Shown: piece by piece, positions 24,936 to 35,925 of the stretch
Position numbering within the stretch: position 1 is the first letter of the stretch
How the letters are laid out: each line of letters opens with the position of its first letter
Assembly (NCBI GenBank): GCA_038363925.1
Contig: JAQQWL010000002.1
Span: forward strand, 2,728,001-2,792,000
Length of the DNA stretch: 64,000 nucleotides
From: Apiospora phragmitis
Taxonomy: Eukaryota; Ascomycota; Sordariomycetes; Amphisphaeriales; Apiosporaceae
Direction: 5' to 3'
Program-made: the position numbers and the translations under genes
Notes under the pieces: generated by a model
Told to the model about the DNA's origin: nothing
Seen by the model: only the letters and a program-made list of their open reading frames with translations
Database searches by the model: none

Positions 24936-26588
24936 ATGTCGAGCATTTACAACCTTGAGCCGCAACCAACCGCCTCTCTGATTCTCAAAACCAACCAAGG
25001 AGATCTCTCTGTGGAGCTCTTCGCCAAACAGACTCCCCTCACATCCCGAAACTTTTTACAATTATGCCTCGACGGTTACTACGACGACACAATATTTCAC
25101 CGCCTCGTTCCGGGCTTTATCATTCAGGGTGGTGATCCAACAGGTACGGGAAATGGAGGCGAGTCCATCTACGATGGCGAGGCTCTCAGCGGCGACCTCG
25201 ATCCCTGGCCAGCCGACCAGCGGCGCGGAAAGAATGCCGGGCCCATGGGTGTGAACTTCAAGGACGAGTTCCACTCGCGTCTGAAGTTTACCAGACGCGG
25301 GCTACTAGGCATGGCGAACGAGGGGAAGCCGGACACGAATGGCAGCCAGTTCTTCTTCACGCTCGACAAGGCCGAGGAGCTCAACAACAAGAACACCGTG
25401 TTTGGGCGAATAGTGGGCGACACGATCTACAACCTTGCGCGCATGGGCGAGTCCGAAGTGGCTGAAGGATCCGAAAGGCCGATGTATCAGATCAAGATAA
25501 CGGGGGTGGAGATTTTGGTGAACCCCTTTACGGATATGAAGAAACGGGAACGAACAGCCCGCAAGGTGGAGACATCTACAGCACCAACACAGAAGAAGAA
25601 GAAACAGGCAAAGGGTGGCAAGAAGTTGCTGAGTTTCGGGGACGAGGAAGGGGACGCCGACGCCGGGCCTGTGATCAAAAAGGCGAAGAAGTTCGACACG
25701 CGGATTGTCATGGATATCGACGAAGAGCCAGCAGCAGAAGTCACACAAGCGAAGAAGACTACACAAGAGCGGCCGAAGAAGTCCGCAGAAAGGGAGAAAT
25801 CTCCCGTGAAAGAAGTTGGAGATCCCCTACCGATCCGAGAATCGCGGCCCCAGAGTCGAGCGGAACTAGAAACAAAGGCTGTGCCGGAAAAGGAGGCGCG
25901 ACAACCAAGCTACGACGACGATCTATATGAGTTCGAGCTGCCAAAGAAGAAGTCTGCGTTGGAGCAGGCCAACGAAGAGATTGCAGCTCTCAAAGCATCA
26001 ATGAAGAGGAGCGTACATGCTGCGCCAGAGGTGCAAGTTAAGAAGACTGGGATTGAGCAGTTCATCCCCGAAACTGCAATACGAGGCCGCAAACGTCGGA
26101 GAGGCGGTGATAACACCGGCAATAAAGAGTTATCCATATTCGAGTCATTCAAGTCTCGGCTGGAGGGTGCGGCGGCGCAACCAGAGAAGGAGACACCCAA
26201 GCCCAAATCTGAGAACGGGGAAGATGGTCCGTCATCTACCGCCCGAGACGAGGAGGCGCCACTATGTGATTTGCATTTCATTGCGAACTGCCAGAGTTGC
26301 CAGTCCTGGGCCGATGCCGAGGCTGTGAAGGAGGACGACAACGACGATGGATGGATGGGGCACGCCTTTAGTTCCGCAGCTGATAAGCTGGGTAAGGACC
26401 TGAGCTATCGCAAAAAGGCGGACGAGGAGCTCGTGGTGATTGACCCACGTGAAAAGGCCAGAACGCTGAAGGAGGAGAAGAGGGCGCAACAAGAAGCCAG
26501 GGCCGGGGCCAGCGGTCGTGAATGGGACCAAGCCAGGAATCAGAAACTGGCCCGACAGAGCGCAATGGCAGGCAGGGGGGCCCGGTAA
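24936..26588 (+). CDS. cwc27: spliceosome-associated peptidyl-prolyl isomerase Cwc27
   Basis: A 550-residue intronless cyclophilin of the Cwc27 branch, a component of activated spliceosomes. The start is ATG 24936 (MSSIYNLEP), which fits the family start. The cyclophilin domain covers about residues 10-180, with FHRLVPGFIIQGGDPTGTG, GLLGMANEGKPDTNGSQFFF and NTVFGRIVG. The usual Trp of cyclosporin-binding cyclophilins is absent; ELNNKN stands in that region, as expected for this divergent branch. A Lys/Glu-rich charged tail follows. The C-terminal CxxHFIANCxSC-like segment and GWMGHAFSSAADKLGKDLSY are typical of fungal Cwc27. The frame is intact over its full length. Confidence 0.93.
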   Translation: MSSIYNLEPQPTASLILKTNQGDLSVELFAKQTPLTSRNFLQLCLDGYYDDTIFHRLVPGFIIQGGDPTGTGNGGESIYDGEALSGDLDPWPADQRRGKNAGPMGVNFKDEFHSRLKFTRRGLLGMANEGKPDTNGSQFFFTLDKAEELNNKNTVFGRIVGDTIYNLARMGESEVAEGSERPMYQIKITGVEILVNPFTDMKKRERTARKVETSTAPTQKKKKQAKGGKKLLSFGDEEGDADAGPVIKKAKKFDTRIVMDIDEEPAAEVTQAKKTTQERPKKSAEREKSPVKEVGDPLPIRESRPQSRAELETKAVPEKEARQPSYDDDLYEFELPKKKSALEQANEEIAALKASMKRSVHAAPEVQVKKTGIEQFIPETAIRGRKRRRGGDNTGNKELSIFESFKSRLEGAAAQPEKETPKPKSENGEDGPSSTARDEEAPLCDLHFIANCQSCQSWADAEAVKEDDNDDGWMGHAFSSAADKLGKDLSYRKKADEELVVIDPREKARTLKEEKRAQQEARAGASGREWDQARNQKLARQSAMAGRGAR

Positions 26589-29319
26589 AGTTTTCTGGCC
26601 TTCTCGTCGATCCGCTATATTAATCACGATTCCCATTCCCTCGGTACATGCAGGTTGTGCGGAACATGCCGATCATAGTGGAACCTGTGGTCTCGGAGCA
26701 GACAACTGTACATAGTAGTATGCATTATGATACCCGAATTGAAATTGAAGCTATTCAGAGATGCGCCGTAGAAATCTTTACCCTGTTGCTAATAGGACGC
26801 ATATCGTGTGGGGTCCTTGGAAATGAACTATTCGACCACTCCTCGTCTTGGCACGCGTCTTGTTACCAATAGACCACGTCATGGATCACAATCGTGCTGA
26901 TTCTGCCTATTAACACTTTCAGCTCATCCGAATATATGTACATGCCTAAGTACGTGATTGCTGCTTTACCAAAAGCGACGACCACTGCTACTACACTTAC
27001 AGGAGGTAGTAACGACAATCAGGCCATGCCGGTCAATAGGGGACCGCACTGCCGAACCATTGTCACGGCAAACCTTATTTCTACCGCCGCCGTATTTATA
27101 GGAGCTCACCTCCGGCGCCTTGCATTGGTCTAACGAGGGATCCTAGCACATGTGAATGGGGCATTGGGGCAGAGTGGTCTCCTGGAGCAAAAGGTCCTCC
27201 GGCTGCTGCGCGAAACCAGCTCCAGCAGAGCCAAAAACCCAGATATCACCTACAAAATCCAGATCACCGGAGAGAATATACTTCAAGGGTGAGGGTTTCT
27301 CTGAAACGACTCTGTATAGCAGTACCCTTCCACGTTGACTTGGCCATTGCTCGTTATACTACCCTCAGATCCTGGCAGCATGTGGGACGGGGATAGTTAC
27401 ATGTACGTAGGTTAGGCAATAGGATAACAAGGAGGGGCAGTCAAGTCTGTCGTCCCGGAGAAGACGGTCAGAGATGAGCAAGACATATTAAACAAATACA
27501 AGGCAATGGACATCGCATCGATTTCTCACAAAGCGTTTATTATCTGCAAAGTGTCTCTCATCCGAAACAGCCGTTCGTTCTAACCTCCTGGTTGCGCGAC
27601 AGAATCACATCATTCCATTGTATTGGGTCCAGCATCGTCATTCCATACAATCGCACCTCAGCTTCCATTGCTTCCACTGTTTCAGTACTACATGTACTTG
27701 GCTGACCATACGCCTGGACACCAAACCTCAATTCTTTCGTTAGGAGGCGGCGGCTTGTCTATAGCGCAGGTAAGCGGCAGTGAGACCAGTCGGGCGTACG
27801 ACCGTTAGGGAATCTTGGATCACAAATCGAATACTTCCAAGTTTGAGCCGCAGTGCCTCTTTCGACCAGCTGCAGCGTTGCATGTGGGCTTCGGATTGAA
27901 CGCTGTTGGTTGTAACTTGTACTACACTCCGCAACTTTGCAGGCCTGCGTTGTCGTGCTCAACCAATAACATCGAGATACCTACGGACTTTGCCTGTACC
28001 GGGCCCGGCTCAGCCAAGCAGTTACCTCACCGTCCGAAGAGCTCGTCGCAAAATCTGAGCCATATCATTCTTTTTTTTCTTCTCCCCCGAAAGAAATTTA
28101 TCCTCACAAAAGGATAACGGTCGAAGTGGAACAAAAGAAGAAGACGAAGAAAATAGCAGGGAGAGCGCGAGACACAGGTCCACAGCTGATAGAAGAGAAT
28201 TGCGACAGCTGTTTCGTTCTCGAATCTGCGCTACGGCCTGATTGTCTTTTTTTCCATTTGCGGATCGGCTTTCAACGGTACAGCAGAAGAAGCATTTTTT
28301 GTCTTTTCTATAGACGACGACGTCGCCAGACACAAGCGTACCTGCCTGGGTGTCTCGAAGCTCACGCCAGCGTATACCAAAATCCGTTTTCTTGGGGACC
28401 GCCGCGCTGACTCAATCTTCCATCCTGCGCTTTTGTCCTTGTATTGTGCCCGTGTCTCTGGTCTTTGATATACATACCTGAATGTGGAGGGACTGGAGGG
28501 ACATACAGTATAAGGTCTGCTCACTTCAGCCAGTGTGGGGTGATCGCTTCTTGTGTGTGTGGATGGTGGCCTGCCTATCTCTCAGTCAACAAATCGTTCA
28601 ATTCCACCCCGAGAAACAAAATCAAAACCTGGAATCGACCAAACTTTCTCTCCCCGTTGCCTCCGAAAAAAGAGACTTCAAGCCACACATCTGCGCATCT
28701 TCATTTCCGCACTTCTCGATTACCTGCGCGCATCTCTAATCCTTCCGAGCCGCGACGACCACCCACGTCGACCGCAAACCCAATTGGCTGACATCAACCC
28801 GCTGGAGCTTTGCGTAAGGCAATAGATGCCAATTTTGCTGGTCGCATCAGCCTTGTGCGCATTTGTGCAGTGCAGTGTCGCTGCGGGTGTGGTAGTAGCA
28901 GCCTGACGTTACTATTACTCATACATCCCTCGAGAGTGCATTGCAGCCAGCCGCCGCCTGGTGCTGAATGCCTTGGGCGCAATCTGACGAGAATAGAAGG
29001 CCGACATTCCAACCAGCTCTGGCCCTCCCTCACCGAAATACGATACCCCTCATATTAGAATACAATAATAGCCCGCGACGTCGTCCGTCCCGTCCTCGGC
29101 CGTAATACAATCAGATCAAGTTCTGCGCAGCCTGCATCTCAATTGGAGCCCGCTTGAACCCACCTATCTCGTCATTCTTTCAGCATCCGGGCTGAGCCTT
29201 AGCTGTACTTGCGATTAAGCGAGGGCTGTCACCATCTCGAGAAATACGCCCAACTCCACGCTGCACGACATTTTCTGCCCCTCAATTTCGAGTAGCTACC
29301 GCGAACGAAGACAGTCCGA
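26589..29319. other. intergenic, 2.7 kb, including the hsf1 upstream region
   Basis: Many short open stretches occur on both strands but none shows a domain, a credible splice pattern or consistent composition. The last 1.3 kb is rich in C/T and in poly-T or poly-A runs, as expected for a long 5' leader and promoter of the heat-shock factor gene. I saw no clear run of inverted nGAAn heat-shock elements. Confidence 0.5.
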
Positions 29320-31650
29320 ATGCTTCAAACCGGGCTTCCTCCTTCTCAATACTTGCATTCTATGAATGTGTCGATGCCGTCTCCCAACCCGAGGAAGCGG
29401 CCAGCACCGGGAAGCGCAGCAGCAGCTCCAATGCCGCAACATCAGCAGCAGACATATTACCCCCCAACAAGTACACCGGATCCCTTGAACGGATGGAATG
29501 GAAGCAACGTCAACAGCTTCATGGAGAACTCCGGCAACAACTTGAATCCCTACGGGATGCTGTCCCCGCCTGCTCCGGCCCAGTATAACTCAAGCGGCAC
29601 GCCTGCCACCACACCATCGACAGCGCTTGCCAGGCGAGGGAACAACAACCAACTTGTAGTTACGAATCATAATTTCAACACGCAGCAAAACGACGTCTGG
29701 TCATACGGTGATGAGAGCCTCGTCCCGCAACAAAATGGCACCAACACCGGCGAGGAGCATGACAACATCGAAGTGCTCGAAGAGCGGGCTCAACGGGCCA
29801 AGAGAGAGTCTCAAGCCAAGCGGAAACAGATCCCTCCGTTCGTGCAAAAGCTGAACAGGTAAGAAAGGCCCGTTCCTCCAACCCTGATGGACATGCTGCT
29901 AACTTAACACAGCTTCCTGGAGGAATCCAAGAATACCGAGTTGATCCGTTGGTCAGAGAAAGGTGACTCATTCATTGTCCTTGATGAAGATGAATTCGCA
30001 AAGACGCTCATCCCGGAGCTGTTCAAGCATAACAACTATGCCTCCTTTGTGCGTCAACTGAACATGTACGGATTCCACAAAAAAGTTGGTTTGTCCGACA
30101 ACTCGATGAAGGCAAGCGAGCGCAAGAACAAGAGCCCCAGCGAGTACTACAATCCTTACTTCCGGCGCGGACACCCCAATCTCTTGTGGCTCATCAACAA
30201 GCCCAAGAGTGGCAACGCAAAGAAGAAGTCATCAAAACGGCCCGAAGAAGGAGAGGGTGACAGTGATGAGGATGGTGCTGTCTTGGATGAAAGTGTCAAC
30301 CAGACCTTCACCCCACAGGCCCCCTCGACTCGTGCCCTGCCGGCACCCGAGTCCGGCCCCCTGCAGAAGAAGGACCTCGCTCTCGTTCGTGACCAGATGC
30401 AGAACCTGCAGCAACAACAGACGGCTATTGCCATGCAGATCAGCCGCCTCCAAACCCAACATCGTCAACTTGCCGGCCAGGCTAAGCTCTTCCAGGATAT
30501 GCATAACCGGCACGAAAACTCAATCAATGCCATTCTGACATTTCTTGCCAACGTGTTCAGGAAGCCACTGGAGGAGCAGGGCGTCGTCAACAACGTGAAT
30601 GATCTCTTTGCTGGCATCATTCCGAATTTGAACATGCCGCTAGGTCAACAGCAGCAAGGTAGCGTGGTGGATTTGAGTGACTGGGAGCAACAACAGCCGC
30701 AGCCATCCACAAACATGTCAACCCCGGCCAAGAGTCGGCCACGTCTGCTGCCATCGTTCCCCCAGCAAGGTGTTCCGCTCAAGCGATCACCTTCAGCAAG
30801 CGCCACGCCGCCCCCATACACCGGCTCTCAACAACCGCCTATGGGTACGGTTACTGAGTTGTTTGACCAACCGACCGATGCCGCCAACACGCCCGCATAC
30901 TTAGGACAGAATTTCCAGTCAAATCCTCAGGAAGGAATGATGCGAATCATGCAAGATGTTAATACCAATGCTGGAAAGGGCAATAGCTCCGTCGACCTTC
31001 CCAACCTCGGTGCTAATGCTTCAAATTCGATGACCGATGACCAGAGAAATCGCATGCTCAGCCTTATTTCGGGCGCGCAGAGTAACGGGTCATCTCCGGC
31101 AGCTACTTTCAACAACCATTCTCAAGGTGCCGCCTCGTCGCCTGTCCCTGCTTCAACAGGCTCCGCCATTTCCCCCATCCTCCGGTCTGCCGCGGCATTT
31201 CCGCCCCCTAACGTCCAGGAGATGACCCGAACGCAGGACGAGATAGACCAGCTACAAAAACTACAAGAAGAGCAAGGCCAGCATATAGACCAGCTGCAGA
31301 GTATGCTCGGTCCTTACAGCCCTTCTGGAAAAATCCCCGGCCTCGAAGACCCCAACAATACTAGCTACTTCGACGAAGGCATGGACTTCTTCCTGGATCC
31401 CAATGCCTTTCACTCGGAGACCAACGATTTCGATTTCGGCAACGCGGGTACCGATCCTGTGAATTTCGACCCCCTGAATGAGACGCTTCCGCACCATGAT
31501 TTTGGTGGCGGCTTGAACGATGGAAGTCGGATCATGGAGACCAACACCCCCAGTCACAAGTCGCCTAGTCCCAACGGGACCGAGGAGATCCTGCGCGACG
31601 ACTTGACTGATAGCCCTGGCCCAGCCCATAAGAGACAGCGGAAGGGCTAA
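29320..31650 (+). CDS. hsf1: heat shock transcription factor Hsf1
   Basis: Nuclear trimeric activator of heat-shock genes. Two exons, 29320-29858 and 29913-31650, are joined by a 54-nt intron with GTAAGA donor, a CTAAC branch sequence and CAG acceptor. The product is 758 residues. The HSF DNA-binding domain spans roughly residues 169-275: IPPFVQKLNSFLEE, ELIRWSEKGDSFIV, then KHNNYASFVRQLNMYGFHK. The intron lies within this domain. A heptad-rich trimerisation region follows at about residues 320-390 (DQMQNLQQQQTAIAMQISRL). The C-terminus holds Gln/Ser-rich and acidic stretches likely to act in activation, ending in a basic HKRQRKG. ATG 29320 is the first in frame; a second Met at 29362 is possible. 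The frame is intact. Confidence 0.95.
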
Positions 31651-32214
31651 GTCTTGGGGACTGGTGAGGGGTTGGAGAGTGTTCCTCCACGGAGTATACG
31701 GGTGCAATTTGTCGCGATCGCTCATGAGAAAAAGGGAAGCACATCTCGTAGTTTCTCATGACCGATTGTTCTTGTAGGCATGGTCGGGGTAGGGGGTGTT
31801 ACTGAGAAGCGTCTAGGTCTTTGTCAATGTGTTCTAGCGTCTGGCGTCAAACTGGGAAACGGAATATCATGCGGCGGTACGCTTGGTTGGAGAAATGGGA
31901 TAGGCTCTCTCACACATCACATCACATCAGGTTAGAAGATGGAATGGCTACTAGGAAGAAATTGCGAGCGAGTGGCTAAGAAGAAGGAACTCTCCTCAAG
32001 GTGGAATAGAATCAGCATCTTCTGCTACCACTGCTTCTCTTGATCCCGTGATATTGTCTCATGCATGCTATTTTCGTCTAAGGTAATTTTGATTCATCAA
32101 CCAGCTAGTTACTCCGTGGCAAGTCATTTTACAATGAACGGCTAATCAGTTACCCCGTGGCCATGTATAGCAATTGATCATTTTGAGTTTGGTTATCCAA
32201 TGATTCTATTTTCT
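31651..32214. terminator. convergent 3' region between hsf1 and deoxyhypusine synthase
   Basis: About 560 bases separate the stop codons of two genes transcribed toward each other, so both 3' UTRs and polyadenylation sites lie here. No coding frame was seen. A short repeated word (TAGTTACTCCGTGGC / CAGTTACCCCGTGGC) occurs near 32106 and 32148. Confidence 0.55.
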
Positions 32215-33384
32215 TCATATAGTACCGGCTGGCTCAGCTGGCTGGGCTGAGGGCTCAGTGCTCTTGGCAAACGTGCTGGCGACGATGAAGGGGAAACATG
32301 CCGACGCTTCCAGATACACCTTGACATGGTCGGCGCCGACCTTGATCTTGCCCCACGAGACAGCCTCGTCGGGCCGGGCGCCGGCGTCGCTGCCGTCAAA
32401 CTCCTGGGCCGTGTTGATGTAGACGGCGCTCTCAGCGCCGTTGCGCATGAGATTGGCGTTGGCGATATGGTGCTTGATGACGCCGCCGCCCAGGATGATC
32501 ATGCCGGAGCGCTCGGCGCGCACGGCGATGGTGTTGATGCGGCGGATGTCCTCGACGATGTCGACCTTGAGCTGGCGCGGCGAGGCCTTGAAGGTGTGGA
32601 AGTAGAGCATGTCGCCCAGGCTGCCGTCCGTCAGGGCCGGGCAGAAGACGGGGATTTCGTTCTTGTAGGCCCAGTAGTAGACCGAGGAGGGGTCGTCGAT
32701 CTCCTTGCCGAGGCGGTGGATGATCTTGGAGGGGGTCCAGTTGACGGGGTGCTCGGAGTTTCTGGAGGCCTCCTGCTCCTCGAGCAGCGTGTCCAGGATC
32801 GGCATCAGCCAGTCCTCGAAGGCGCAGTAGTTGGCGTTGGGCACCATCAGGTTGCCGATGCGGTTAAGGCCCTTGGCGCGCAGGTCCTTGCCCGCCGCGC
32901 TGAACTCGGACATGTAGGTGTCGCCCAGGCACTTGATGAAGTCCTCCTCGACGCCGCCCGCCGTCGTCACGATGGCGCTCACGTGCTTGTGCTCCACGAG
33001 CCAGCGGAAGATGCCCCGCAGGCCCGACGAGATCATGTTGGACGTGTAGCCGAGGAAGATGGTGGTCTTGGCCGGTGCGGCGGGGGCGGCGCCGTCTTCT
33101 TCATCACCGGCGGCTGGTGTTGGCTGCTCGCCGCGCCATGCCCGCATCCCGTTGATGATCCGTACCGCCTCGCCCATGGCGGAGGCTTGGAACCCCATGA
33201 ACGGCATCGAGGTCATCAGGTCGTCGACCGTGATGGGGCGCCCCTGGGCCAGGAGTGTGTTGAAGTCGATTTCCTGGACCTTTTGCGCATCCTTGGGCAG
33301 CTCGTCGGACGGGACCAGCACGGCGGCTGTGGCGCCGGAAGGGGGCTTGTTGTCCCCTCCGTTTTGTGGTTGTGTTGATGCCAT
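32215..33384 (-). CDS. dys1: deoxyhypusine synthase
   Basis: Transfers the aminobutyl group of spermidine to a lysine of eIF5A in an NAD-dependent reaction, the first step of hypusine formation. The intronless 389-residue product compares with roughly 370-390 for the family. Visible signatures are [55 protein letters not shown] and [20 protein letters not shown]. The Lys of the last motif corresponds to the catalytic Lys (Lys329 in the human enzyme). The N-terminal 30 residues are variable. Its promoter lies in the 2.5-kb divergent region before snt1. The frame is intact. Confidence 0.95.
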   Translation of the reverse strand: MASTQPQNGGDNKPPSGATAAVLVPSDELPKDAQKVQEIDFNTLLAQGRPITVDDLMTSMPFMGFQASAMGEAVRIINGMRAWRGEQPTPAAGDEEDGAAPAAPAKTTIFLGYTSNMISSGLRGIFRWLVEHKHVSAIVTTAGGVEEDFIKCLGDTYMSEFSAAGKDLRAKGLNRIGNLMVPNANYCAFEDWLMPILDTLLEEQEASRNSEHPVNWTPSKIIHRLGKEIDDPSSVYYWAYKNEIPVFCPALTDGSLGDMLYFHTFKASPRQLKVDIVEDIRRINTIAVRAERSGMIILGGGVIKHHIANANLMRNGAESAVYINTAQEFDGSDAGARPDEAVSWGKIKVGADHVKVYLEASACFPFIVASTFAKSTEPSAQPAEPAGTI

Positions 33385-35925
33385 TCTTCAAATTCTATTT
33401 TTTGTAGTGAGTGTTTCCGACTAACACCACGCGCGCACTAAAAATATAATTGTCTCTTTTGCGACTGGATTATTCATGCACGTCCCCGAAATGAAACTGT
33501 GGCGACGGTTGGTGACGATTGTTCCCTTCGAGATGAGTAGTCCAGTTTGTATGATACCTATTACTTCTTATTCGATATTGTCGTCGGATAAGTATTTACT
33601 TTCCTGGGTCCTATCGAGGTCGTCCAAGTATTCCAGATTTTGTCATGGATGTGAGGAATAGCCAAGCGACCCATATAATCGATCGAACCACGACGGATGT
33701 GACTTGCTGCAGCAGATTCTTCTTTCCTTCCTCAGTCGGTCCAACGTTTAATCTCAGATGTTTAAAAACACAAGTCGTACAATATCACGCTATACTGACA
33801 GGAGGCCGGCTTATAGACTCTCAAGCATTAATTTTATGCAGTCGCCACCGTTTCCCGCAATTCTCGAATATCATCGCCAACTCTTCGGGACCCTGAATTG
33901 CATCTGGTGTATTTCGATGTGGGGCTTGTGACTCGTCCCTTCCCTTGGGCCTTGGGCCTTGGCAGGCATTTTCAACATTGAACAGTTTGAAGAATTGGCA
34001 AGGCATGTGGAGCCCATGATCAGTAAGAGAATTGGGGATTCAATGTACAAATTGCAGAAGGTACTCCCTCCGTAAATAGCATAGCGTCAGCTTCCTGTAG
34101 CCTTCCTGTCCGGCTCGTTCGATGCTTACTAGGTACCTTTGACACTTACCTAAATCAATGCTCTTTCAATGCCATCGCATGTGTCACAGAGGTTGGCGCA
34201 TGGCAATTGAAGAGAGTGCCTGTGCCAGAAATCAAATCAATTTGTTTTCTACCTTAGGTAGTTTCGCAGGAGAACAAGTGCCAGGTTAACTTGGGTCTAA
34301 CATAGGCGAACTGGTCCGTCTGCGCTCGGCGTGAGCTTCCGAGCCTACAGTACAGCTGGCTACGAACCAGCGCCCTTGCCTTATTTTGCGGCCTGGCCTG
34401 CCAGCCAGCCTGGCCCGGTACTGTCGACCCCACGATTCGCAGATTTGAGTCACTGTGTCATGTCCCATGCCCAGTCGGCGTTTTAGGTCATACAAGGGTA
34501 GGAAGCGAGCAAGTACTTACGTACTCCGTACTGTACTTTTGCTTGCTTTCTTTCAGGTTTCTTTCGTTTTTCGTCCGTCCAACAAATGTCCGCAGCGGTT
34601 GCTGGGTTCATCTTCACTTGATCAATCCAATCCCATCTATGGTTATTCTCTCTTGGGCAGTTCTTAACGAATATGCTTGGCAGGACGTTTATGAGCTTGT
34701 TAAATGTTGCTAAACACCAGGGTAGCATGACCGTGTATGTAGGTTTGAGTCGCCCCTAACCATGGTACAGTCGACGGATGCAGTAGTCGGGTGGTGGCAG
34801 ATTCTGCAGATGCGGGCGTAATGTTCTGAAGAAGAGTGGATTCGAGATTTGGGATGCCGGTTTTGTTTTAACGTTGCTAGCGCTCCTCTCATTGATCGGT
34901 TTGATGGATTTCAAGGTTCCCAGGCTTCAAGGTTGTTATGTAACGCTGATAGTGCTACGCTACCCAGTCGCCAGTCCTGTCCGTACCCAGGAGCCAAAAA
35001 CGCCGCATACCTACCTGACCTGGGCTTTGGCTAGGTGCCTCGATAGCCTGGTACATCCATCCAACCAGCCCCCTTCCCCTGCCCTCCATCAATGCCGATT
35101 GGCAGAACGGGGGGGCCTGTCTGCGGTGTCGTACCAGCTTGCAGGGCTGTTGGGTGTGTGTGTGTGTGTGTTTGTTGTTGCCAAAGCTTGAGAGGCATAT
35201 TGAGGTACATCCAAAAGTACCTACCTGGGCTGGCTGGCCTAGGCAGAGATTCGTTCATGTCCATGTCCCCTCCCCCCCCTGCTCGGGCCTAGCGTCAAGC
35301 ACCTAGCGCCACGCGAGACAACGGGTATGGTTGTACTTGGTAGGCGTGCGTAGTGGTGGTGTGTGCTGTGAGAGTGTGTTTGTGCAGAGGTGTTTTCGAG
35401 ATCTTCAATTTCAGCCTCTTCAACCCTCCTTCAAGAGATTCCACCCAAAACCGCGACCGCTTTCAATCACCATCACCACCGCCAATGAAGGGGTCAGCCA
35501 TATCTTAGGGGTCGCATTTGTTTTTGTATTAGTATTTGATACCGGTTCCGACCTCTCGATAAACCAGGCGGTGGCATCAAGGCCCGAAAAGCCCTGCTGG
35601 CGCTTTTCATCAATTCAACCTCGACCATCCATCTGATCAACCTTTTGCAACATTCTACACCCACCCACCTGGACCGGCAACATCTCGTGCCCAAATCAAC
35701 CTCCAACTCCGGCGCATCCACCTCGGACCAGCTCGCATGCGAACTCAATAGAACTGTTCCATATCTTGGCTGTCCCTGAGCCCTACTGGCCATGTACGTG
35801 TCTCCCGAAACCTCTTGTTACCTGAACCCTATCCACTATTGCGTCTACTTGAAATTTGTTGCCGTCGTGTTTTGTCTTTCCACCATGTATTCTTTCCGAA
35901 CTTCGCTTGTGACCATGAAGGACAG
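33385..35925. promoter_or_regulatory. divergent intergenic region between dys1 and snt1
   Basis: About 2.5 kb between two outward-transcribed genes, which must contain both promoters and long leaders. No convincing coding frame was seen. The snt1 side (about 35390-35925) is pyrimidine-rich and may contain a leader intron: a GTACGT donor-like site is at about 35794. An alternating TG tract lies near 35154-35172 (listed separately). Confidence 0.5.
35154..35172. repeat. TG dinucleotide microsatellite
   Basis: A perfect run of alternating T and G of about nine repeat units lies in the intergenic region upstream of snt1. It is likely polymorphic in length and has no other visible role. Confidence 0.8.

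Noticed and set aside
32228..32262. tRNA-like A-box word TGGCTCAGCTGGCTGG
   Set aside because: It is the coding sequence (complement) of the deoxyhypusine synthase C-terminus and has no matching B box or cloverleaf arms.
32326..33378. Long plus-strand open frame of 350 codons
   Set aside because: It is exactly antisense to deoxyhypusine synthase and arises from the high third-position G+C of that gene; its Val/Gly/Asp-rich product has no motifs.
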